Below are positions 46,640-54,849 of a stretch of DNA of 64,000 nt, in pieces. Position 1 is the stretch's first letter, and every line of letters begins with the position of its first letter. Location: assembly GCA_947589425.1 (NCBI GenBank), contig CANQAV010000001.1:248001-312000 (forward strand), written 5' to 3'. Below the pieces are notes generated by a model. The model was not told where the DNA came from and did no database searches. It saw only the letters and a program-made list of their open reading frames with translations. Origin of the DNA: Candidatus Gastranaerophilales bacterium. Its GTDB lineage: Bacteria > Cyanobacteriota > Vampirovibrionia > Gastranaerophilales > Gastranaerophilaceae. The translations under genes and the position numbers were made by a program.

Positions 46640-46742
46640 GTTACAGCGAATTGAGATATTAGTTTATTGTGTTAAAATGTGATGGAATTATTTTGGGAAA
46701 ATCATGGTATCATGAAGTATATAAAAAATCAAAGGAATTTTT

Positions 46743-47519
46743 ATGAAAAAACTTTTAATTATAATATCGGTTTTAATTATATTCGTTTTGGGTATTGTTC
46801 TTGCCCTGAATACAAATTTCAACAAAAATCAAACAATTGAGCTCAAATCAAATGTTGAAGGGAAGATAGTTGAGCTTTTAATCAGCGAAAACTCACCCGT
46901 AAAAAAAGGAGAAATAGTCGCAAAAACAAATACCGAAGAATATGAAAAAGAGCTTGATGAAGCCCAAAAAAAGCTTGATGAAGCACAAAAGGAATTAAAA
47001 ATTTCATCGGAAGATTCAAAAAAAATCAATGATGCGCTAAAAAAAGCAAAAGATGAACTTGATTACGCCCAATCAAATCTTGAAAATGCAAACAATGATT
47101 ATGTAAGATATAAAAACGATTTTTCAGACGGTGTTGTTACTCAAAAAGATTTAAACAATGCGCTAAAAAATCTTGAAATTGCAAAAGAACAATACAATAA
47201 AGCTCAAGAAAATTTGAATAATGTTAAAAATTCTTATCAAAATATATCCAAAAATAATCCCGATAAAAACGAAATTGATGAGCTTTTAAAACAAGTTGAA
47301 AATGCTAAAATCAAACTTTCCGACACAACGATAGTATCTCCTTATGACGGCACGGTTTTAAAATTAAATGTTAAAATCGAAGATAATATTAAAGAAGGGG
47401 ATACAATCGCCGTTATTGCTTTAGACGGGAAAGAAACTCTTTTTAAAATTTTTAAATTTGAAGTTGTAAAAGTTAAAAAAGGTCAAAAAAGCACTTTTGA
47501 AATCAACCCTCAAAAGTAG
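46743..47519 (+). CDS. HlyD-like membrane fusion protein
   Basis: A 258-residue inner-membrane-anchored adaptor. It has one N-terminal TM ('KKLLIIISVLIIFVLGIVLA'), a first lipoyl half ('SNVEGKIVELLISENSPVKK' followed by GEIVAKTN), a long coiled coil (about residues 75-185, with 'LDEAQKKLDEAQKELK' heptads), then the second lipoyl half ('TTIVSPYDGTVLKLNVKIED'). It is short: beta-barrel and membrane-proximal domains are minimal. No ABC transporter, RND pump or TolC is adjacent; the next gene is the autotransporter. AAAGGAA precedes the ATG. Confidence 0.85.
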   Translation: MKKLLIIISVLIIFVLGIVLALNTNFNKNQTIELKSNVEGKIVELLISENSPVKKGEIVAKTNTEEYEKELDEAQKKLDEAQKELKISSEDSKKINDALKKAKDELDYAQSNLENANNDYVRYKNDFSDGVVTQKDLNNALKNLEIAKEQYNKAQENLNNVKNSYQNISKNNPDKNEIDELLKQVENAKIKLSDTTIVSPYDGTVLKLNVKIEDNIKEGDTIAVIALDGKETLFKIFKFEVVKVKKGQKSTFEINPQK

Positions 47520-47582
47520 AATAAGGATATAGCTTTTTGTACAATTGATAACCCCGAAAATAGGATTTATACCTATTTTATT

Positions 47583-50195
47583 ATGGTGTTACGGGGTATT
47601 AAGCATAACAACTTTTTTCTTATATTGCTCTTTTTTATATTCACAACATTGCGCACAAGTGCAAATGAAGCATTTGAAGAATTTATGGAACAGTTTCAAA
47701 ACTCCGACAATTCAAAAATCGAAATAAAAGAAAATCTTGAAGCGGAAAAATCTTTAGACAGCCCGAAAAGTAACGACATAACAATTTTTTCAACAAATGA
47801 AAATCCCCCCGCAATCGAAGGGAAAAACAACTATAGCGGAATAATACTCAAAAGAGGGCAGAATTTTAATGCTGAAAATGTTGAAATAAATGGTTTTTCA
47901 TCCCAAACGGGAGGGGCAATAAAAGTTGAAAGCGGAGCAAATATTGATAATTTAAATGCAAACTTTTCAAACAATTCTTCATTGGATGAAGGCGGGGCAA
48001 TTTATAACGATTCAACAATAAATAATATAGAAGGTATTTATAAAAACAATTTTTCACGTGCGGGCGGAGGGGCAATATACAATCATAACGAAGCAAGTAT
48101 CAAAAATATAAAAGGAAGTTTTGAAGGCAACTCCTCAACGGAATCTATGGGAGGAGCAATATCCAATTTCGGAAAAATTGAAAATGTTGAAGGTAATTTT
48201 ACAAATAATACCGCTGAAATGGGCGGAGGGGCATTTTCTAACGCAGGAGAGGTTAAAAATCTTAAAGGAAATTACGGCTCTAATAGCGCAGGATTAATGG
48301 GAGGCGGGATTTTGAACACGGGGATTATTGATAATATTGAAGGAAATTTTGAAAATAATAAAACATTCTATGACGGAAGTATCTACGCAGGAGGCGGGGC
48401 AATAGGAAATTTTTTGCCGGGGGAAATAAAATCGCTTTCCGGCAGATTTGTAAATAATTATTCGCAAAGCAGAGGCGGGGCAATATATAACAGCGGAAAA
48501 ATGACTTTAGATTCTCAAAATAATGAAATCTATTTCAGCAAAAACAAAGATTCCACGGGAAATAACGCAATATATAATTTTGACGGGCAAATAGATATGA
48601 ATGTCGGAGAAAATAACATTACAATAAACGACAAAATAGACGGCAACGGTAAAAATTCAATAATTAACATAAAATCCCCGAATGAAGAAACCGAAGGCAA
48701 AATTATAATAAATAATACCGTATCAAATAACACAATAAATATGTATTCGGGCACAATAAAATTTTCAATAAACGAACAGGAAGGCGAAAAATTTGAAGGA
48801 AATTTTGACCATAATGTCGATTTTAACTATTGGGGCGGGAACATTGATTTAGAAGACGATATTATCAAAAACACAAACCTCGGAAATTTAACCCTTTATA
48901 ACGATATGAATTTAAAAATAGACGGAAATTTAATGGAGCGCACAAGCGATACCCTAAGCGTTGATTCTTTTACCTCTAATGACCATAAGATTAATATTGA
49001 AGAAATTCATCCTCTTAACTCCTGCAGGGAAATGCATTTTAACATTTGTCCTTTTGATAAAAATATGCCTCTTGAATTAAGACAGGAATTGGCAAATTCG
49101 CTTGAATATACAGGCTCTGATATAGTAGAAACGCCATTATATAATTACCATACAAGATATATTCCGGAAGCGGGAGTCTTTAATTTTTGGCGGGACGGAA
49201 CAAATGATTTCAGCCCTTCGGTATTAGACGGGGCGGTTGCAAGCCAGCTTGGCGGTTATTTAGTTCAGCTTAATTCTTATGAAGAAGCTTTCAGGAATAT
49301 GAATATGTATATGCTTCTTCCGAAAAAAATCAGGCTGTCAATGAAATTTGGCGCTAAACTTGCCTCAAACAATTCAGATAAATATCCGATATATCAAAAT
49401 TTTCCTTATCAAAACGAAAACATCTGGTTAAGACCATATTCGATATTTGAAAAAGTGCCCTTAAAAAGAGGTCCTGAAGTTTCAAATACCATATACGGCT
49501 CATTTTTTGGAAACGAGTCCGAAATGAAAAATTTAAGAAAAGGATGGCATTATATATGGAGCCCGTATGCGGGATATAACGGCTCGCACCAATCATACCA
49601 AAACATTAATATACATCAAAACGGAGGAACTTTGGGTGCTGTTGTTATGACATATAAAAACAACTATTTTTTGGGCGCAACATTAAATATAAGCTCAAGC
49701 AGCGTTAAAGCGCATAATACCTTTGGCAAAGATAATTTTAATATGCTTATGGGAGGGGGAGCCGTAAAAACAGGATATAATTTTGAATTCAAGGAAGGAA
49801 GATATATAATTCAACCTAACTATTTAATGTCGTATACCTTTGTAGATACTTTTTCATATACAAATTCAAGCGGGCTTAAAATTAAATCATCACCCTTAAA
49901 CGCTATACAGATTGCTCCGGGAGTGCAATTTATAGGCAATTTTGAAAACGGTTTTGAGCCGTATTTGTTTGTTTATATGGTATGGAACGTAATTGACAAA
50001 ACAAAATTCAGGGCAAATGACACAATGCTTACCAATCTTGCAATAAAACCTTTTATAGTATATGGAGTGGGAATAAGAAAAATAGTAAATTCCCGCCTAA
50101 ACCTTTATGCTCAAACAAATATCACAAACGGGGGAAGAAACGGGATTGGTCTTTTTGTCGGGGCAAGCTGGGAATTAGGGAAAAAGATGCAATAA
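47583..50195 (+). CDS. Autotransporter with Pmp-like GGA[ILV]/FxxN repeat passenger
   Basis: An 870-residue outer-membrane protein. It has a signal peptide (about 1-27, hydrophobic 'FFLILLFFIF'), a linker, and a passenger at about residues 110-332 built of eight or nine units of about 25 residues with 'GGAIYN', 'GGAISN' or 'GGAFSN' and 'FSNN', 'YKNN', 'FEGN', 'FTNN' or 'FENN'. These are the GGA[ILV] and FxxN motifs of chlamydial polymorphic membrane proteins and imply a beta-helix. The last 300 residues alternate aromatic and polar positions as in an autotransporter beta-domain, ending 'GIGLFVGASWELGKKMQ'. The start lacks a clear ribosome site. Adhesion is the inferred role. Confidence 0.82.
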   Translation: MVLRGIKHNNFFLILLFFIFTTLRTSANEAFEEFMEQFQNSDNSKIEIKENLEAEKSLDSPKSNDITIFSTNENPPAIEGKNNYSGIILKRGQNFNAENVEINGFSSQTGGAIKVESGANIDNLNANFSNNSSLDEGGAIYNDSTINNIEGIYKNNFSRAGGGAIYNHNEASIKNIKGSFEGNSSTESMGGAISNFGKIENVEGNFTNNTAEMGGGAFSNAGEVKNLKGNYGSNSAGLMGGGILNTGIIDNIEGNFENNKTFYDGSIYAGGGAIGNFLPGEIKSLSGRFVNNYSQSRGGAIYNSGKMTLDSQNNEIYFSKNKDSTGNNAIYNFDGQIDMNVGENNITINDKIDGNGKNSIINIKSPNEETEGKIIINNTVSNNTINMYSGTIKFSINEQEGEKFEGNFDHNVDFNYWGGNIDLEDDIIKNTNLGNLTLYNDMNLKIDGNLMERTSDTLSVDSFTSNDHKINIEEIHPLNSCREMHFNICPFDKNMPLELRQELANSLEYTGSDIVETPLYNYHTRYIPEAGVFNFWRDGTNDFSPSVLDGAVASQLGGYLVQLNSYEEAFRNMNMYMLLPKKIRLSMKFGAKLASNNSDKYPIYQNFPYQNENIWLRPYSIFEKVPLKRGPEVSNTIYGSFFGNESEMKNLRKGWHYIWSPYAGYNGSHQSYQNINIHQNGGTLGAVVMTYKNNYFLGATLNISSSSVKAHNTFGKDNFNMLMGGGAVKTGYNFEFKEGRYIIQPNYLMSYTFVDTFSYTNSSGLKIKSSPLNAIQIAPGVQFIGNFENGFEPYLFVYMVWNVIDKTKFRANDTMLTNLAIKPFIVYGVGIRKIVNSRLNLYAQTNITNGGRNGIGLFVGASWELGKKMQ

Positions 50196-50228
50196 GCAAC
50201 AAAAATTTTTCAGAAGTTTTTTAAGATT

Positions 50229-51221
50229 ATGAAAATCAATTTCAATCCTAATATATATAACTTTAATCCGGTTAGAAAAAATAAAAACAGTTATTACCGT
50301 TCATATTTAACTCATCCTAATGACACCTTTGAAAAAAATATTACCAATATTACTTTTAAAGGCAAAGATGAACATCCTTTTAAACCGATAACTTACGAGC
50401 AGGCACATGAATTGTTAACGGATGACAACATTAAAAAAGTTCAACAATATCTGCTTAAAAATTGCCAAAAAATGGATGATTACACACCGGCAGGAAAAAA
50501 TCCCGTATTAAAAAATTTTATTGAAATAGAAGGAAAAAGGTTTGATGCGAAATATAATGGCGGAGGGGGAACAAAAAACACATTTTTAATTGAACATCAG
50601 GGGAAAAAATATATAGCTGCCCTTTGTTCATATACGGCAAGTGTTTCTCTGACAAAAAAAATGTGGGATAATATGCTTAAATATGAGCCCAATAATACAA
50701 AATTATTAAGAGAAAACGGTTTTAAAACCAATGATATTTCGGATATTGTTCCCGTTAAAATTGAAGGAGCAGCCTTCCCCGCAATCATAATGAAACCATA
50801 TTCGGAACACAAATTTGAAGTAGCTGATGCAAAAAACTATTCTTTTGTTAATTTGTTTGATGCAAACACAATTAACCGCGACAGAGCGCTTAAAATACTC
50901 AGCACTCCCGCAAAAGATATTGCAAAAGCGGTTAAATTCGGAATAAAACCTTCGATAGATATTGTAAATCTTTGCAAAGACAAAAAAACAGGCGAATTTC
51001 ATATCTATTTTAATGATTTGGGAGAAGATATATTTTGCGATAAAACAAAAGAAAATCCCGATAAATTAATTGAATTATATGTTTATTTAATTATTAATGC
51101 TCTTAATATGGGGGTTGAGCCGACAATGGCACAATGGAGCGATTATTTAAGCATAATACAGGCTGATACAAGGCTTAAAGATGGGCTTATTGAAATCGCT
51201 CAGAAAAAATATAAAAAATAA
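50229..51221 (+). CDS. Lineage-specific protein with weak kinase-like features
   Basis: A 330-residue protein with an 'MKINFNPNIYNF...ITFKG' N-terminus and no signal peptide or TM. A Gly-rich turn between strands ('DAKYNGGGGTKNTFLIEHQG' followed by KKYIAAL), a hinge-like 'FPAIIMKPYSEHKF' and a later 'IDIVNL...FHIYFNDLGEDI' recall the order of a protein-kinase-like fold (P-loop, hinge, catalytic loop Asn, D-x-G). The spacing is not canonical and the VAIK Lys is not obvious, so this is only a structural suggestion. The gene lies 33 bases after the autotransporter on the same strand. Confidence 0.65.
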   Translation: MKINFNPNIYNFNPVRKNKNSYYRSYLTHPNDTFEKNITNITFKGKDEHPFKPITYEQAHELLTDDNIKKVQQYLLKNCQKMDDYTPAGKNPVLKNFIEIEGKRFDAKYNGGGGTKNTFLIEHQGKKYIAALCSYTASVSLTKKMWDNMLKYEPNNTKLLRENGFKTNDISDIVPVKIEGAAFPAIIMKPYSEHKFEVADAKNYSFVNLFDANTINRDRALKILSTPAKDIAKAVKFGIKPSIDIVNLCKDKKTGEFHIYFNDLGEDIFCDKTKENPDKLIELYVYLIINALNMGVEPTMAQWSDYLSIIQADTRLKDGLIEIAQKKYKK

Positions 51222-51244
51222 ATTAAAAATTTGAGAAAAGAAAA

Positions 51245-52522
51245 ATGACAAGAATACAAAAAATTTTAAACACGGGAAGAATAACACCAAAACCAATAAA
51301 AAGAAAAAAAGAAACTTTAAATACGCATTCCAAAAAAACAAAAAAAATACTTGTACCCGCACTTTGCTGTCTTGCAATAACAGGTATTGCAGCGATAGGA
51401 TTAGCGTATAAAAAAAGAAAAATCAATATTTTTGATTTGAAAAAAACTCCGAATTTAAACGATAAAATTGCTTCGAATAAAATAAATCAAACCGACAGTA
51501 AAATTATAAATCAAGCATACGATAAAACGAATGATGCCATAGCTCAAACAACAACATTATTGACTTCTCAACAAACGGCTGATAAAGCGATTTTACCTGT
51601 TGTTTCGGATAAAAATAGCGAAATTACGGCAAAACCGAAAAAAGATATTGAAGTAAAAGATTTTAGCGAAAGCGAAGAAAAGGTAAAATTAAAAACAACA
51701 ATATTACCCGACGGACAAAAATGCACTACCTGTTCTAAAGAAAGAATAAAAACCATACAAACAATTGATTTACCAAGAGCTTGCAGTTCAAAAACATATA
51801 TAGAACAAAAAGGAAAATATGTGCCCCTGAGAAGAGATTTTCATAAAGTATTTCAAAATAAACACAAAATTATTGAACATTTTCCCGACGGCACTACAAA
51901 AATAACATTAACCGATAACGAAGGGTCAAAAATTATATTTAAAGACAGAAAAGGAAATACGATAACCCCTGATATTGCGAAATTTAAAGCACACATCGAA
52001 AAAGATGCCGATTTGATTAATAATGATACGGAAAGCTTATCTTCGGGGTGGTATAAAGAATATCAAAATTTGTGTAAAAAATATAATGAATTTCAAAGAC
52101 CTTTGGGCGTTCCATGCGGAGCTAACGACCACTATTTTGAACTTTTACAGCGTGATATGGAATCTGAAGTTTGGGCTGAATATTTAAAAATCGAACAATT
52201 CAGAACAAGCTACGATGATAATTCAAGATTGATGAAATATTTAAGAGAAAAAGACAACTCCAAAATATTTGATAATCAAAAATTAACGGCCGAAGATACT
52301 CAAACGCTCATAAATTCGGATGCAAAATCTTTTCTGAATGCAATAAGAACGGCATATACCCGCCCCGAAAGCCGATTGGAAAATCAGGATGCATTGCATA
52401 ACATTGCCGTTATAATAAAAGCCGATAAGGATGAAGCGGATTTATATAAAAAAGCAAGGCGTTTTAGACTTTTTTCAAAAATCAGGGATTATTTTCATAA
52501 AAAAACGATATATTTAGATTAA
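51245..52522 (+). CDS. Single-TM lineage-specific protein
   Basis: A 425-residue protein of unknown function. A basic N-terminus (about 33 residues with many Lys/Arg) is followed by one TM ('ILVPALCCLAITGIAAIGLAY', near residues 35-55), a Lys/Asp/Ser-rich linker of about 100 residues, and a C-terminal soluble domain of about 250 residues with a Cys pair ('KCTTCSKER'), 'HFPDGTTKITLTDNEGSKII', and a helical end. The positive-inside rule puts the C-terminal domain outside the cytoplasm. It starts 23 bases after the kinase-like gene, so the two are probably cotranscribed with the autotransporter. Confidence 0.68.
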   Translation: MTRIQKILNTGRITPKPIKRKKETLNTHSKKTKKILVPALCCLAITGIAAIGLAYKKRKINIFDLKKTPNLNDKIASNKINQTDSKIINQAYDKTNDAIAQTTTLLTSQQTADKAILPVVSDKNSEITAKPKKDIEVKDFSESEEKVKLKTTILPDGQKCTTCSKERIKTIQTIDLPRACSSKTYIEQKGKYVPLRRDFHKVFQNKHKIIEHFPDGTTKITLTDNEGSKIIFKDRKGNTITPDIAKFKAHIEKDADLINNDTESLSSGWYKEYQNLCKKYNEFQRPLGVPCGANDHYFELLQRDMESEVWAEYLKIEQFRTSYDDNSRLMKYLREKDNSKIFDNQKLTAEDTQTLINSDAKSFLNAIRTAYTRPESRLENQDALHNIAVIIKADKDEADLYKKARRFRLFSKIRDYFHKKTIYLD

Positions 52523-52821
52523 TTTTATACTCTTGATAACAAAAAGCTTCGCCTACGGATACAGTCTAACAAGGCTCACTCCTCGCCTGTTTGCTTTATA
52601 AAGTTCAGGGTGACATTAAATTTTTTAGCAAAAGAAAGAGATATAAAAATCCCAAAAGAATTCTTAAAGACAGTCATAGAGAGTATTTTAGACAAGTGCA
52701 ATGGCAGTTAAGAGGGCTGAACTTTCTAAACTATTACAACATAAGCGTTTTGGCGATTTTAAAATTTTTACTTTAAAATTCAAACAAGTTTAAAACGCTT
52801 GCTCGATCTCTAAAGGGCACT
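52523..52821. other. Non-coding stretch with a GC-richer patch
   Basis: About 300 bases without a convincing gene. Bases 52545-52612 are richer in G+C than the surroundings and read 'CTTCGCCTACGGATAC', then 'AAGGCTCACTCCTCGCC' and 'TTCAGGGTGACATT'. The words CGCCTAC, GGCTCA and a GGA/TAC pair recur inverted at 55251-55278 beyond ssrA, suggesting a decayed dispersed repeat. A 61-codon TTG-start frame (52591-52776) has no ribosome site and unusual composition and is not called. Confidence 0.35.
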
Positions 52822-52847
52822 AAAAAAGAGCCAAAAGGCTCTTTTTA
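52822..52847 (-). terminator. Terminator of the tRNA-Ala gene
   Basis: AAAAAGAGCC-AAAA-GGCTCTTTTT is a ten-base perfect stem flanked by A and T runs. It lies immediately downstream of the minus-strand tRNA and can work in both directions. Confidence 0.88.
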
Positions 52848-52851
52848 TATA

Positions 52852-52927
52852 TGGTGGAGAATAGGAGACTCGAACTCCTAACCCCCTGCGTGCAAAGCAG
52901 GTGCTCTACCAATTGAGCTAATTCCCC
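52852..52927 (-). tRNA. tRNA-Ala (anticodon TGC)
   Basis: Reading the minus strand, acceptor GGGGAAT pairs with ATTCTCC and includes the G3:U70 pair that AlaRS recognises. D arm GCTC...GAGC, anticodon stem CCTGC/GCAGG around TTTGCAC (anticodon TGC), and T arm AGGAG-TTCGAGT-CTCCT all fold. CCA is encoded in the gene. Length is 76 bases. It is a stand-alone tRNA gene, not part of an rRNA operon here. Confidence 0.97.
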
Positions 52928-53070
52928 AAAAAATATTTAATTTTCAAATATTAATAATCAGCAATGTTTATGTCGAAACACAATTAAAATCCTAAAATAA
53001 ACAAAAAAAATAATCAAGCATTTTTTATAATTCTAAATTATAAAAAAATAACACTTGATAAATCAACAAC

Positions 53071-53265
53071 TTAAGCAATCACGTTTAATTTTTTACCGTT
53101 TTCACATGTTGAAGAATTGCCGTCATCAGCCGGAGATAAGGCAAGCTCGGTTTGTTTTTTTGCAATTGAATTATTTTTATCAATCCGTTCATTATAAGCA
53201 TCTCTTGCTGATTTTACATCATTTCCCTTAAAAGATAATGAACAACTGCCGAGTCTTTGTATCAT
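53071..53265 (-). CDS. Small FKG-motif protein
   Basis: A 64-residue protein starting 'MIQRLGSCSLSFKGNDVKSA', then a charged helical segment ('YNERIDKNNSIAKKQTEL') and a polar tail with one more Cys. It has no signal peptide. The 'LSFKGND' near the N-terminus matches 'ITFKGKD' of the protein at 50229. The gene is supported by an AGGAG ribosome site before the ATG. Its function is unknown. Confidence 0.65.
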   Translation of the reverse strand: MIQRLGSCSLSFKGNDVKSARDAYNERIDKNNSIAKKQTELALSPADDGNSSTCENGKKLNVIA

Positions 53266-53356
53266 ATATTATTCTCCTAACAACACACATATACAAAACA
53301 CGTGAATTGCAAAAATTGCTTTTTCGTAAATGATTTTACCATATATTTTTAAATTT

Positions 53357-53659
53357 TTAAATATATTGAGTTAATTTGTTTAAGAGTTGTTCTTTACTGT
53401 GATACCCCGCAAACTGTGCCGCAATTTTACCGTTTTTAAAAAGTATAAAACTTGGAAAACCGCTAATGCCATATTTTTCAGCAACTTTAGGATGCTTGTC
53501 GCAATCCAATTTGCCTATCCAAAAGCCTTTTGTGTTTAATTCCTCAAGCACTGACTGCTGATTAATGCAAAATTTACACCATGTTGTATAAAAATCAACA
53601 AGTTTTAAACCCGTATTTGTTTCTTCATTGAAATTATTTTCATCTAATTCTTTAAACAT
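53357..53659 (-). CDS. Thioredoxin-like protein
   Basis: A 100-residue thioredoxin fold with the redox site 'TTWCKFCINQ' (Cys28 and Cys31; the usual WCGPC is WCKFC here) and the cis-Pro loop 'YGISGFPSFILFKNGK'. Cytoplasmic, with no signal peptide. The CKFC dipeptide differs from classic thioredoxin, so its redox potential and partners may differ. AAAGGAA precedes the ATG at 53659. It stands alone between two unknown genes. Confidence 0.92.
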   Translation of the reverse strand: MFKELDENNFNEETNTGLKLVDFYTTWCKFCINQQSVLEELNTKGFWIGKLDCDKHPKVAEKYGISGFPSFILFKNGKIAAQFAGYHSKEQLLNKLTQYI

Positions 53660-53831
53660 TCATTTATTCCTTTCGGTATTATTGTATAATTTATGTTCAT
53701 TTTTTTTAATCACTCGTTTGAGTTAATAAAGAATTATTTCAAAATTTTGTAACAATTCTTAAAGAAAAAGCAATTTTTTTTCAAATAAAAACTTAATAAA
53801 TACAGGTATCTTAATTTTGAAAGAGAGTAAA

Positions 53832-54791
53832 ATGACTACATGTTACACAATCCAAAGAGGCGATTGCCTTTGGAATATTGCAAAAAGAACCTACGGTGAT
53901 AATTTAAAATCAAACGGTGATATTGCAAAAGCCGTTCAATATATAGCGGAAAGCAACAATATATCAAATCCTGATTTGATATATTCGGGAATTAATCTTG
54001 CACTTCCTGACTATAATTCAATTTTTTGTCCGGAGCAAGAAGGAACACAAGAAAATCAAAATACGCAGGAAGAAAATGCATCTCAAAATTTATCTCAAAG
54101 CGGACCGGACCAAGGAAACAGCGCTAGCCAAACTTCAAGTGCAGCTGCTAACAACGCAAATACAACAAATATTTATGAAGAATATGATAAATGGCTTGAT
54201 GACTCAGAATTGGTAATGCAAGAGTTTGAAGATTATAATGAATATTTAGAAAACAGAGAATCATATAATGTTCCCCTGACATTTGACTTTATGGAAGGTA
54301 AAGACGTAAGTGACGATGATATGTACAACGAACAAACTTTAAAAATGGGACAAGGGGAAATTGAAGCAAAAGACTATAATAAAGACGGGGAAGTTGCTTT
54401 TGAAGAATACATTACCCAAGAGCTTGACGGTGGAATTATAGATGAATATAAATCAGCAATTGCCGCAAACCCTGAACTTCAAGACGGAATTGTAGAAAAT
54501 CTTGTTGATGCATATAAAACCGCTTATAAATTATTTAAAATTATTGACAATCAAATGGGCGGAGATAATAACGGAACATTAAATGCACAAGAATTTCAAA
54601 ATTATTATGAACATTTGGATGAATATACCGGAGGCAGCGGCAATTCAGTAAGAGACGGCAAATTTGATATTGATTATGTAACCGAATATCCCGAATTTTT
54701 AACGGGACAAATTAGCTTATCCGAAGAAGATGAAGAAAAATTGAGCCAATCCGCACGCAATATTGTAAAAATACTTTTAAATATAGCGTAA
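53832..54791 (+). CDS. LysM and EF-hand protein without signal peptide
   Basis: A 319-residue acidic protein. The N-terminal LysM ('YTIQRGDCLWNIAKRTYGDN', to about residue 60) is a peptidoglycan or chitin-type glycan binder. A Gln/Ser/Asn-rich linker (about 70-110) leads to a helical region and calcium-binding loops: 'DYNKDGEVAFEEY' (about 181-193) is a full EF-hand, while 'DNNGTLNAQEF' and 'DGKFDIDYVTEY' look like further, less perfect loops. No Sec signal is present. The ATG at 53832 follows a GAGAG site; a TTG 15 bases upstream is less likely. Confidence 0.82.
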   Translation: MTTCYTIQRGDCLWNIAKRTYGDNLKSNGDIAKAVQYIAESNNISNPDLIYSGINLALPDYNSIFCPEQEGTQENQNTQEENASQNLSQSGPDQGNSASQTSSAAANNANTTNIYEEYDKWLDDSELVMQEFEDYNEYLENRESYNVPLTFDFMEGKDVSDDDMYNEQTLKMGQGEIEAKDYNKDGEVAFEEYITQELDGGIIDEYKSAIAANPELQDGIVENLVDAYKTAYKLFKIIDNQMGGDNNGTLNAQEFQNYYEHLDEYTGGSGNSVRDGKFDIDYVTEYPEFLTGQISLSEEDEEKLSQSARNIVKILLNIA

Positions 54792-54807
54792 TAAATTAAA
54801 ATGATAA

Positions 54808-54825
54808 TTTTTGTGATATAATAAA
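54808..54825 (+). promoter_or_regulatory. ssrA promoter (-10 region)
   Basis: TTTTTGTGATATAATAAA contains TATAAT at 54817-54822, which predicts a start about 20 bases before the mature tmRNA 5' end. The context matches the pheT promoter region almost base for base. Confidence 0.5.
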
Positions 54826-54849
54826 AAAAGCACATTGAAAATTTATCAT

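Noticed and set aside
46743-47519. Type I secretion or RND efflux operon around the HlyD-like gene
   Set aside because: No ABC transporter, RND pump or outer-membrane channel gene is in the neighbouring sequence.
52591-52776. 61-codon TTG-start frame between the single-TM gene and tRNA-Ala
   Set aside because: No ribosome site, no recognisable family, and it overlaps the GC-richer patch; composition looks like translated non-coding DNA.
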